Under the pieces are notes generated by a model. It was not told the DNA's origin and ran no database searches. It worked only from the letters and a program-made list of their open reading frames with translations. Both the position numbers and the translations under genes were made by a program. DNA of 45,998 bases, taken from MGIIb-Q1 sp964342465. Lineage in GTDB: Archaea; Thermoplasmatota; Poseidoniia; Poseidoniales; Thalassarchaeaceae. The stretch is taken from the NCBI GenBank assembly GCA_964342465.1, contig CAYFFQ010000017.1, positions 1 through 45,998 of the forward strand, written 5' to 3'. The number at the start of each line of letters is the position of its first letter. The stretch's first letter is position 1. Positions 14,601-20,774 of the stretch are shown in pieces.

Positions 14601-16435
14601 AATCCGTGTGACGTCACCGTCACACCTGAAACAGGAAGACCCGATAGGTCTTTGATGGTGACATCCGATTCCACGAACTCATCATACGACGATGTATCAA
14701 CCCGAGCGCTCGCCCCTCCGAACTGCAGGTGGCCATCTCCGTCAGCATCCCACAGACCGTTGGAAGAATATGCCGGCAGCGAGCGCACGACGGCAGTCTG
14801 GCCGCCATCCACCAAGAGAGTCGCCTCCTGATGCCCGACTGCTTGCCAATCACCCACATGGAAGTCACCCTGTTGGAGATGAACCCCGTTGGTCGAACTG
14901 CCTGTGCTCAGAGTGTCGAGGGAGACAGAGCCACCTGAAATGGAGATGCCTGCACCATCGAGAACCCCCCCACCACTGGCTGAGAGAGAGGAGCCTGACA
15001 CTAGACAATCGGTTCGGCACTGCACCCCGTCAGACCACCCTGAGAGAGTCAAACCATCCACCTCCATCTCGCCCCAAGTCAAGGCTATACCATAGGAAGA
15101 AGTGTCCGAGTAGAGATAATCACGCGAGAGTGTAGAGGAGGAGAAGATGTGCTTTCCGTCGGTCAGTTCAAGACCGCTGGAAGATGATGCTCCACTCATC
15201 AGAGAGTCGGTCCAGAGTGAATCGGTGCTGGAGATGTGGCCGAAGTCGCCGGTTGTCGTGAAGAGGGAATTATCCACAATCAGACGGCCACCGCCGCTGA
15301 CATCCAATATATTGCCGCTGGCGGAAATGGTCGCATCTGTGACGGTTGTCACCCCGCTTCCGGTGATGCGCAAAGCATTGTCCAAGCCATTCGCCACGAA
15401 ATCGGAGAGGGTGAGGGTGCCGCCGTTGTCGGCGGCGACGGCCCAGGCGGAAGTGCCGGTGGTGTTGACTGAAAATCCGCTCAGAGAGAGGTCAATCAGT
15501 GATGTTCCGATGAGGGTGTTGTCGACCCCCTCACCGGCGAGGTTGGAAATCTGAAGCCCATCAGTTGCAATCGCATCGACGATGAGTCCTGATTCATCCA
15601 CCACCACATCATCGACTGTCACCTGATTTACCCCGCGGCTCATCACGACTGTGGTGGTGTTGTCCACATCGATACCGCTGACCGAGCCGTCCGAGCCGTC
15701 AAACAGGGCGAGGGCAATTCCCGAGCGTGAGACGGAAAGACCCGTCAGGTCAATCGTTCCACCCACCTCCACACCATTACTGGAGAGGTTGACCGCTACA
15801 CCGGTGATGTCCGCAGAAGCACCGGGGAGGACGGAGATGCAGGCGAAGTCGAGAGAGGTGCAGGAGATGTCGTTGAGTGAGGCGCTGTTGCCTATGTCGA
15901 CAGCGACGAAGGAGGTTTCAATGGTGACGTTTTGCATTGAAATGTCACCCTGTCCACCGACCATCGTGCGGCCGCGTGAGAAGGTCGTCCATGAGGCATC
16001 GAATGTACCACCGGAATTGACGATGAATCCATCCCACCATCCTGTGTTCGAACCCGCCCCTATGGGATTGTTGTTGTTGGTCACCACGGCCGGTGAGGAC
16101 TGTTGCCCCTCAATGACCACCGCTCCGTCGACTGTCACTTGGTAGTCGCCGGTCACAGTGACGGTGGTGCCGGCTTCGATGGTGAGTGTTCTGCCCACCG
16201 CCACGGTGATGTCATCATCGATTGTCACACTGCCTGACCAGCGGGTGTCGGTGTCGATGACCGTCGCTCCAGATAGTGGGATGAAGACCATGAACAGAGA
16301 GGCCATCATCAGTAGAGTCATGCTCACCGCCCGCACAGAACTGTCGTCTGCTGGTCGTGTCACCATGTCGTTCGTGAGCATACCCATCGCCCGCATAGAA
16401 CTGTCACTCATGCTGTTGCGAAATCGGCCATGCAC
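11642..16435 (-). CDS. giant cell-surface protein: beta-helix repeats, PKD-like domain, Asp-rich repeats, C-terminal anchor
   Basis: 1597 residues. A signal helix lies at residues 39-57 (SMTLLMMASLFMVFIPLSGA). The 20 residues before it duplicate themselves in frame at DNA level (DSSMRAMGM/DSSVRAVSM), so several Met starts are possible. Residues 70-1350 are rich in short beta strands with G-x-V/L-x-V and N/D turns, as in right-handed parallel beta-helices. Two carboxypeptidase-regulatory-like units (about 598-640, LSGLPVSGVTVTS; about 805-840, QGATVVVQGNQATTNSEG) interrupt them. Residues 1355-1450 form a PKD/cadherin-like domain. Residues 1453-1553 contain thrombospondin type 3-like Asp repeats (DDDDDNDRIPDERD). 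Residues 1565-1584 are a transmembrane helix with a 13-residue cytoplasmic tail. The likely role is adhesion or polymer binding outside the cell. Confidence 0.85.
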   Translation of the reverse strand: MHGRFRNSMSDSSMRAMGMLTNDMVTRPADDSSVRAVSMTLLMMASLFMVFIPLSGATVIDTDTRWSGSVTIDDDITVAVGRTLTIEAGTTVTVTGDYQVTVDGAVVIEGQQSSPAVVTNNNNPIGAGSNTGWWDGFIVNSGGTFDASWTTFSRGRTMVGGQGDISMQNVTIETSFVAVDIGNSASLNDISCTSLDFACISVLPGASADITGVAVNLSSNGVEVGGTIDLTGLSVSRSGIALALFDGSDGSVSGIDVDNTTTVVMSRGVNQVTVDDVVVDESGLIVDAIATDGLQISNLAGEGVDNTLIGTSLIDLSLSGFSVNTTGTSAWAVAADNGGTLTLSDFVANGLDNALRITGSGVTTVTDATISASGNILDVSGGGRLIVDNSLFTTTGDFGHISSTDSLWTDSLMSGASSSSGLELTDGKHIFSSSTLSRDYLYSDTSSYGIALTWGEMEVDGLTLSGWSDGVQCRTDCLVSGSSLSASGGGVLDGAGISISGGSVSLDTLSTGSSTNGVHLQQGDFHVGDWQAVGHQEATLLVDGGQTAVVRSLPAYSSNGLWDADGDGHLQFGGASARVDTSSYDEFVESDVTIKDLSGLPVSGVTVTSHGFSEVSDASGEVTLPLLAAGSVVTADDGTYGVVDTLSPPSGEIQLPVIPTSGAWTIPTGVNAVLIGGNYTAPAGGDVTISTAASLTLRDAHLTVPNGEIVVEGSGRLVGDNGSTDAIVRTSGAYAAEGVGGGLTVDNDFHHSCALEEHVWSGVHIKGDFYLESTCRLEIFSGSVAGTIHPSMGGWFSLSNAASIRVLDFGQPLQGATVVVQGNQATTNSEGVAVFSATYRNVTEMSDTSTGILTIFVSSGGHSQMRSWDPTSPASIDVMMSTIPGGYLSEWLRLDSTFNPYYLDDNLTILSTSTLTILPFSSLTVAQDRGISVQGVLEANGAGVTGSDWNGITVAEEGVVRLTSSHYSGGPLTVQEVDSSALLDDMILSNAPIHLGGAGQVEVDNSILRQSDYCITGNGGSLNLTDSELSDCGEVGAMLTQTTITAKDVTLGSGDKVGLHLRGVAGVVDGVEGEAHDGQGSAIHLEMVDESLSLTDLNLSMSSGSPALSAEFSDMVNISDSRIHGAPGIIIDHSTFTLERVDFFGDSTGLALDINGARADTSTVSDCDFDGYETAVHLSGGEGDEQMARPMFINNHYHTTTSFSSDGLGFVSVGETLEGGVEIVGGKEISSEVWNPTTFDTQEVIVSGGASLVLGYDLTITVVGDGALPVGSASVKMQHGPIGDVIAATETTTEAMNGSAAVPLRLKVWTETGSIDVIQVTLTASSSGFIDNSLAYPINEFSNRDITIQLQRNQVPQVTITAPTSGDREVQQGSGLEFTASYFDPDENSGEQATFTWYLRSQGENPPGEEVFTGSEGRIGTFNEVGVYTVTVRVTDAWGGVGEDALSITVVLADADADYIETCPSDGPNPWYDLTEDRLCGPDVYDDDDDNDRIPDERDAFPTDPCAHSDNDMDGLPNSLIPDCETDLIEDDDDDNDGTLDSVDADPLDATIQGAEVGDSGGLLSPAVILPLVLVVVVVLLVFLRASRTDFDNRDDR

Positions 16436-16646
16436 GATAACCCCTTTTACACACCGTCATGCACCACTGACCAACTATGGGTAGCAATTGAGTTCTTCAA
16501 CCAACCTTGCCCCTTACTCCTTCTTGATGGACAGCGACCGGATAGATATCCAATTCTCATAAATAAGCGATCAACTGAGTCTTGGCTCCTGAAGTGACAA
16601 AAAATCATTAGTGAAATATCCACAATCGCTGCTGAATCGAATGAAA

Positions 16647-16699
16647 GGCCCCGTAGGGGCCGGCCCGAGTTGCACGCGGTGGGTTCATAACGGGCCGGC
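16647..16699 (+). promoter_or_regulatory. structured leader of the L18e operon (two overlapping hairpins)
   Basis: Hairpin 1 pairs GGCCCC (16647-16652) with GGGGCC (16656-16661) around a 3-nt loop. Hairpin 2 pairs GCCGGCCCG (16659-16667) perfectly with CGGGCCGGC (16691-16699) around 23 nt. They share 16659-16661, so their ends compete. Both lie 38-90 nt upstream of the L18e ATG. A TATA-like CATAAATAA at 16558-16566 could start a transcript that includes them. The 16436-16736 interval otherwise holds no gene. Operon autoregulation is a hypothesis. Confidence 0.5.
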
Positions 16700-16736
16700 A
16701 GGTCGGCGGGACACCCAATACATCGAGGGAGTTACC

Positions 16737-17102
16737 ATGTGTGCACAGAGAGTAAAGACGAATGAGACCTTGGTCGAGCTCATCGACCAACTGAAGGCTC
16801 AGTCTCGCTCGACCGGTGCGGCATTGTGGCGAGATGTGGCGCTACGACTCGAGAGGAGTCGTAGCAATTGGTCGCAACCCAACCTGAGCCGCCTGAGCCG
16901 ACACGCTGCGGATGAAGATTATGTCATCATCCCCGGCAAGTTGCTCGGTAGTGGTGAATTCAGCGGGAAGTCGACCGTCGCCGCATTCAGCTTCAGTGCC
17001 CAAGCGAGGTCGAAGATAGAGGCTGCCGGCGGTGAGGCGATGAGCATCGGCGAACTGATGGAGAAGAATCCGAGCGGAAAGGGGGTGTACATCCTTGGAT
17101 GA
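16737..17102 (+). CDS. rpl18e: 50S ribosomal protein L18e
   Basis: 121 residues from the ATG at 16737, preceded by a purine-rich GAGGGAG. L18e is an archaeal/eukaryotic large-subunit protein. Recognisable features are TNETLVELIDQLKAQSRSTGAALWRDVALRLERSR at the N-terminus, VIIPGKLLGSGEFSGKSTVAAFSFS in the middle and GEAMSIGELMEKNPSGKGVYILG at the end. Length fits the family. It is the first gene of the classic archaeal cluster L18e-L13-S9-RpoN and overlaps the next gene by 8 bases. A frame open further upstream runs through the leader hairpins and is not used. Confidence 0.95.
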   Translation: MCAQRVKTNETLVELIDQLKAQSRSTGAALWRDVALRLERSRSNWSQPNLSRLSRHAADEDYVIIPGKLLGSGEFSGKSTVAAFSFSAQARSKIEAAGGEAMSIGELMEKNPSGKGVYILG

Positions 17103-17586
17103 GGAAGCAACCACCTACATCTTTGACGCTTCTGACCTCGTCATCGGCCGCCTCGCCAGCCATGTCGCCAAGATTCTGCTCGACGGCCAGAAAAACAAGA
17201 CCGACGACAGAGTCATCATAACCAATGCTGAAAATGCGGTGGTCTCAGGCTCCAAGAAGGCGGTTTTCGCAACCTACCGCAAGAAGTACGAACTAAACCA
17301 CGCCCGCAAGGGTCCGTTCTTCCCGCGTATGCCGGACAAGATTCTCAAGAGGACCGTGCGAGGAATGTTGCCCTACCAGAAGAAGAGCAGTGGCCGTGCT
17401 GCCCTGAAGAACCTCCGTGTCACAATCGGGTGTCCGAAGATGCTTGAGGGGGATGAACTGCCGGAAGGACATGAGAGAGGAGATATGTCCTCCCTCACTC
17501 GCCCTCTACCTCAGAGATATGTGAGACTTGGAAAAATTTCCCAAAACCTAGGCGCTCCACTCGGTCGCATGGGAGGTGAATCGTGA
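17095..17586 (+). CDS. rpl13: 50S ribosomal protein L13 (uL13)
   Basis: 163 residues starting at TTG 17095-17097, supported by GGGGGTG 7 nt upstream and by the lack of another in-frame start nearby. Hallmarks are IFDASDLVIGRLASHVAKIL at the N-terminus, ITNAENAVVSGSKK, and RKGPFFPRMPDKILKRTVRGMLPYQKKSGRAAL-type sequence with RVTIGCP. Archaeal uL13 is normally 140-155 residues. The slightly long C-terminus (LPEGHERGDMSSLTRPLPQRYVRLGKISQNLGA) is family-like. The gene ends in TGATG, shared with S9, implying translational coupling. Confidence 0.95.
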   Translation: MDEEATTYIFDASDLVIGRLASHVAKILLDGQKNKTDDRVIITNAENAVVSGSKKAVFATYRKKYELNHARKGPFFPRMPDKILKRTVRGMLPYQKKSSGRAALKNLRVTIGCPKMLEGDELPEGHERGDMSSLTRPLPQRYVRLGKISQNLGAPLGRMGGES

Positions 17587-18038
17587 TGGCGCGAAAGAAG
17601 AAGTTGTCAGTTGAGACCAGCGGCAAGCGCAAGACTGCTATTGCCCGCGCTACCGTGAAACCAGGAAAGGGGCGGGTGCGCGTCAACAGCAAGCCGATTG
17701 AGATTCTAGAGCCAGAACTCGCTCGCCGCAAGGCGATGGAACCCCTTGTGATTGCAGAGGCGATGCGTAGAATCGGCGCTGATGCTGGAAAAGGGAATGT
17801 AGACATCAATGTCGACACCACCGGAGGTGGTGTGATGGGTCAGGTCGATGCAATCAGAACCGCCATCGCCCGTGGACTTGTGAAGTACAACGGCGGAGCC
17901 GAGGGCGATGACGAGGACCTCAGGGATGAGTTCCTGAGATTCGACCGCAGTCTTCTCGTCAACGACCCACGCCGCAAGGAGCCGAAGCATCAGCAGGGGC
18001 GTGGGGCGCGCAAGAAATGGCAGAAGTCGTACAGGTGA
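17586..18038 (+). CDS. rps9: 30S ribosomal protein S9 (uS9)
   Basis: 150 residues from the ATG at 17586, which overlaps the L13 stop (TGATG). GGAGGTGA at 17572-17579 is spaced 6 nt from this ATG and favours it over the GTG one codon earlier. Family features are SGKRKTAIARATVKPGKGRVRVN, RRKAMEPLVIAEAM, GGGVMGQVDAIRTAIARGLVKY and the basic tail RRKEPKHQQGRGARKKWQKSYR, whose final Lys/Arg-Ser-Tyr-Arg contacts P-site tRNA in known ribosomes. It is co-transcribed with L13 and RpoN. Confidence 0.96.
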   Translation: MARKKKLSVETSGKRKTAIARATVKPGKGRVRVNSKPIEILEPELARRKAMEPLVIAEAMRRIGADAGKGNVDINVDTTGGGVMGQVDAIRTAIARGLVKYNGGAEGDDEDLRDEFLRFDRSLLVNDPRRKEPKHQQGRGARKKWQKSYR

Positions 18039-18049
18039 GGTGAAGAGAT

Positions 18050-18256
18050 ATGTTGATTCCAGTAAGATGCTTCAGTTGTGGAAATGTCATCGGCCAGCAC
18101 TGGCCGGATTACAAGGTTCGGACCGACAACGGCGAGGATGCCGGCGAGGTCCTGAGTGAACTCGGTGTGGAGCGATACTGCTGCCGCAGAATGTTCGTCG
18201 GTCAGGTCGAACTGATTGACGAAGTCGCACCATTCACGGTCTATCGCAAGCCGTGA
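18050..18256 (+). CDS. rpoN: DNA-directed RNA polymerase subunit N (Rpb10 homologue)
   Basis: 68 residues, the family's normal length. The zinc-binding signature is present: CFSCG at the N-terminus and CCRRMF in the middle, giving the characteristic CX2C…CC arrangement. It starts at ATG 18050, with GAGGTGA 6 nt upstream, and ends 9 nt before tRNA-Pro(GGG). It belongs to the archaeal/eukaryotic polymerase core and occupies its usual place after S9. Confidence 0.96.
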   Translation: MLIPVRCFSCGNVIGQHWPDYKVRTDNGEDAGEVLSELGVERYCCRRMFVGQVELIDEVAPFTVYRKP

Positions 18257-18265
18257 TTCCAAACC

Positions 18266-18340
18266 GGGCCCGTGGGTTAGCTTGGCCTATACTTGACGGC
18301 TGGGGGCCGTTAGACTCCGGTTCAAATCCGGACGGGCCCA
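18266..18340 (+). tRNA. tRNA-Pro (anticodon GGG)
   Basis: The acceptor GGGCCCG pairs with CGGGCCC. The anticodon stem GACGG/CCGTT encloses CTGGGGG, giving anticodon GGG (reads CCC/CCU, Pro). T arm TCCGG-TTCAAAT-CCGGA, discriminator A at 18340. It lies 9 nt after rpoN, so it is probably processed from the same transcript. The scaffold gap begins 2 nt after its discriminator base. Confidence 0.93.
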
Positions 18341-18342
18341 CC

Positions 18343-18442
18343 NNNNNNNNNNNNNNNNNNNNNNNNNNNNNNNNNNNNNNNNNNNNNNNNNNNNNNNNNN
18401 NNNNNNNNNNNNNNNNNNNNNNNNNNNNNNNNNNNNNNNNNN
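18343..18442. other. assembly gap of 100 N
   Basis: Exactly 100 undetermined bases, a conventional placeholder. It follows a tRNA that has a near-identical paralogue at 761-834. The true distance, and possibly the join itself, are therefore uncertain. Confidence 0.99.
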
Positions 18443-18590
18443 GCCGTTCAGCGACGAACCGCGCTCTGCCCCTCACTGAGAGTTTCTCCATGACCGGCCG
18501 CCACCAATCGACTGCGATGCTCGGCCGGTGAATTTCCACCTGACCGGGCAAATGGTTGAAAGGAGCCGCCACTATCGCGGAGTGGTGCGG

Positions 18591-19046
18591 ATGGCTGACT
18601 GGCGAGAGATAATCAACGATGCTCTGGGCGACGAATCGGGCGATGCCGTGGCGCTGTTCAGAATGTACGAAAAAGCGGCCGAGGCGGCGATAGAGGAGGC
18701 GCAATCGCGTCTGGAGGATTCGTGGACCGAACCGAGTCAGATGATGGAGACCATCTATGGCGCCATGGTCGCTTACTCAAGTCAGGTGTTGGCTCGAAGG
18801 GCGGCTGAGGATGTTGAGGCGGGGAGTGTGGACCACGCGTTTCGATGTGGACAGGCGTATGGGGTATCGTGTGTGCTCAACCACATAATTGACCGATTGA
18901 GGGACCCTGCTGCGGCTTCGCAACTGGCGGCGCTGGACGCTTTCAGTGACAAGATGCACAAGGACCTGCTTGAGGATGTCAAGGATATTGGGCTCACTGT
19001 GGAACTGCTCGATGCTAAGGGAAGAATACTCAATTCCCAAGAATGA
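18591..19046 (+). CDS. alpha-helical hypothetical protein
   Basis: 151 residues from the ATG at 18591 (MADWREIINDAL). The frame is open 21 codons further upstream, but that part is near the gap and not protein-like. The whole chain is predicted helical (ALFRMYEKAAEAAIEEAQSRLED, METIYGAMVAYSSQVLARRAAEDVEAG, ASQLAALDAFSDKMHKDLLEDVKDIG) with a short terminal strand. It has no membrane segment, catalytic motif or metal site. I do not recognise the family. It follows the scaffold gap, so its link to the ribosomal operon is unproven. Confidence 0.7.
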   Translation: MADWREIINDALGDESGDAVALFRMYEKAAEAAIEEAQSRLEDSWTEPSQMMETIYGAMVAYSSQVLARRAAEDVEAGSVDHAFRCGQAYGVSCVLNHIIDRLRDPAAASQLAALDAFSDKMHKDLLEDVKDIGLTVELLDAKGRILNSQE

Positions 19047-19270
19047 GTTCACTCGTTGAAAAACTCACTCTAAGATGGTCTGCTCGCTTCCTACCGCTTG
19101 CCGCCTATCGCCTACTGCTTACTGCCGCCGAGCACCGACCACCTGCTGTCCAGTGGGCAGCGTCTGTATCGGCCCACTGAATACCCTTCCAACGGCTTTT
19201 TAGTGTTGGATGGGGCTTCGGATGGACCCAATCAACTCATCCAATTGTGATTTGTTGATACTCCCAACAA

Positions 19271-20062
19271 TCAATGAACACGGATGTTGAACTGAAGCAA
19301 CTTCCTCGGCAGAATGTCGTCTAGATGATTCAAGTCGTTGTCATTGAGTTCTATCAGGTTGAACTCATTCTCACTGTAGGCGTTCTGCTTGACCTTCTTT
19401 CGGGCTGTGTATTTGGCATCAGACTCCATTCCCCAGAACTCGATGTAGACATTGCCTGATCGAATGTAGAAATCACTGTATACGTCTGCTTCGATTGGGA
19501 GTTTGCGTTCGTATGCATGAGCAATGCCGTTTGTATAGAGCCAATTGTCAATCATCGCTTCTGCTCTTGAGCGAACATAGTGACCGTCCATGCAACGATA
19601 ATCTGCGGGATATTTCTTCCTGAAGTCATCGTGATCAGAACTCGTATCAGAATCCGGTGAAGAATTAGGCTTCGGCAGAACCTCGCCCTTGAAATCTGCC
19701 ACAGCCCGACGCAGGACCCTTGATTTCACAATCTTGGAAGGCCATATAACATATGGAACTCCGCTTTGTCTGACTTGCTTAGATTCTGCACCTTGTCTTT
19801 TGCCTTGTTTGCTCGGCATCCAGCCCTTTCCATGCCTGGGCTTGTATGTCCATCCGAGTTCGTTCAAGAGCAGGTTCATTTTTTGCCCAGAAATTCCAAA
19901 TTCTTTTCCGAGATTGGTGGCGTTGAGTCTATCTGAATTTGAGGCAGTTGTGGATTGCTTGCTATCCTGCTTCCCATTGTTTTTCTTCCAACAAGAGTAA
20001 CAGAGATAGTGGCCAGCCTTGGTCACCTCAGTATCACAACCGGCTGACTTACACTTCGCCAT
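19271..20062 (-). CDS. zinc-ribbon plus PD-(D/E)XK nuclease, stand-alone
   Basis: 263 residues. The N-terminal 25 residues hold a Cys cluster (C4-SAG-C9 and C21-YS-C24) typical of a zinc ribbon. Residues 44-75 (DRLNATNLGKEFGISGQKMNLLLNELGW) resemble the helical DNA-binding module at the end of phage antirepressors. Residues about 155-263 look like a restriction-endonuclease-fold nuclease: YVRSRAEAMIDNWL with a conserved Glu, then D in VYSDFYIRSG and the E in VYIEFWGME, followed by lysines on a helix. This is the E-x(n)-D-x(n)-E-x-W/F-G layout known from nuclease domains of UvrD/helicase-type and VSR-like proteins. No helicase or methylase adjoins it. The gene is visibly more A/T-rich than the ribosomal cluster and lies next to repeats, which suggests lateral origin. 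Confidence 0.7.
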   Translation of the reverse strand: MAKCKSAGCDTEVTKAGHYLCYSCWKKNNGKQDSKQSTTASNSDRLNATNLGKEFGISGQKMNLLLNELGWTYKPRHGKGWMPSKQGKRQGAESKQVRQSGVPYVIWPSKIVKSRVLRRAVADFKGEVLPKPNSSPDSDTSSDHDDFRKKYPADYRCMDGHYVRSRAEAMIDNWLYTNGIAHAYERKLPIEADVYSDFYIRSGNVYIEFWGMESDAKYTARKKVKQNAYSENEFNLIELNDNDLNHLDDILPRKLLQFNIRVH

Positions 20063-20774
20063 GGCTCTCGGTGTCCAACATTGGAGTTAACGGATTCCCC
20101 TGCATGAGAATAAAGAGAGGGTCCCTTTCAACACCCATTGGTTGGGTGGGTACCCATTGAAAAGGCTCGCAGTGAACCGTTTGGCCGGTGTTGCCCTTCG
20201 TTCTCCCCTGAACAGGATTGACAAACAGAACCCAATTCCACATTGAAGCACCTCTTGGGTTGGCCGTAGGTTTGGTAGTTCCTACCTGCGCAATCCCGCC
20301 CACGAACAGGCACGCCTTGCGACGGACACTCTCACCATCGGCGTGGGTTGGCGGCTGTAGTGCGGGCATCTGGTTAGCCTTGCGGCGCGACCTTACTCTT
20401 GGCCTGTGGCGTACTATGGAACCCATGCTCTTGGCTTGCAGCGGCCTATGGTGGCCTTGCGGTGTGGGTATCTGGTTGGCGGCTGTAGTGCGGGTATCAG
20501 GTTGACCTTGCGGCGCGACCTTAATCTTGGCCTATGGCGTCCTATGGAACCCATGCTCTTGGCTTGCTGTGGCCTATGGTTGCCTTACTCTTTGCCGGCA
20601 GGCGGCCTATGGTTGCCTTACTCTTGGCTTGCTGTGGCCGATGGTAGCGTTGCGGCGCTACCTTGCTCCTCGCCTGTGGCGTCCTATGGTAGCCTTGCTC
20701 CTGGCCTGTGGCGTCCTATGGAACCCATGCTCTTGGCCTACGGCGGCCTGCGGCCGCCGGACCAGCAAGCCGTC
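20063..20774. repeat. 712-bp gene-free region with degenerate direct repeats
   Basis: A 93-bp segment beginning at 20347 (GTTGGCGGCTGTAGTGCGGG…) recurs 128 bp later at 20475. Shorter pieces of it (ACCCATGCTCTTGGC, GGCGTCCTATGG, GGCCTATGGTTGCC) recur to about 20765. The part at 20063-20346 has an imperfect inverted repeat near 20125-20165 (CCTTTCAA with TTGAAAAGG) and no gene I can support. Open frames here shift phase between repeats and have Leu/Trp/Ala-rich translation typical of noncoding repeats. Confidence 0.8.

Noticed and set aside
16655..16730. Initiator-tRNA-like sequence (GGTTCATAAC…GCAGGTCG) in the L18e leader
   Set aside because: No acceptor stem or T arm can be drawn. The perfect 9-bp inverted repeat explains the region better.
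18443..18491. Start of a minus-strand gene running into the gap (MEKLSVRGRARFVAE)
   Set aside because: Only 16 codons are visible before the N run, too little to support a gene, though the composition is plausible.
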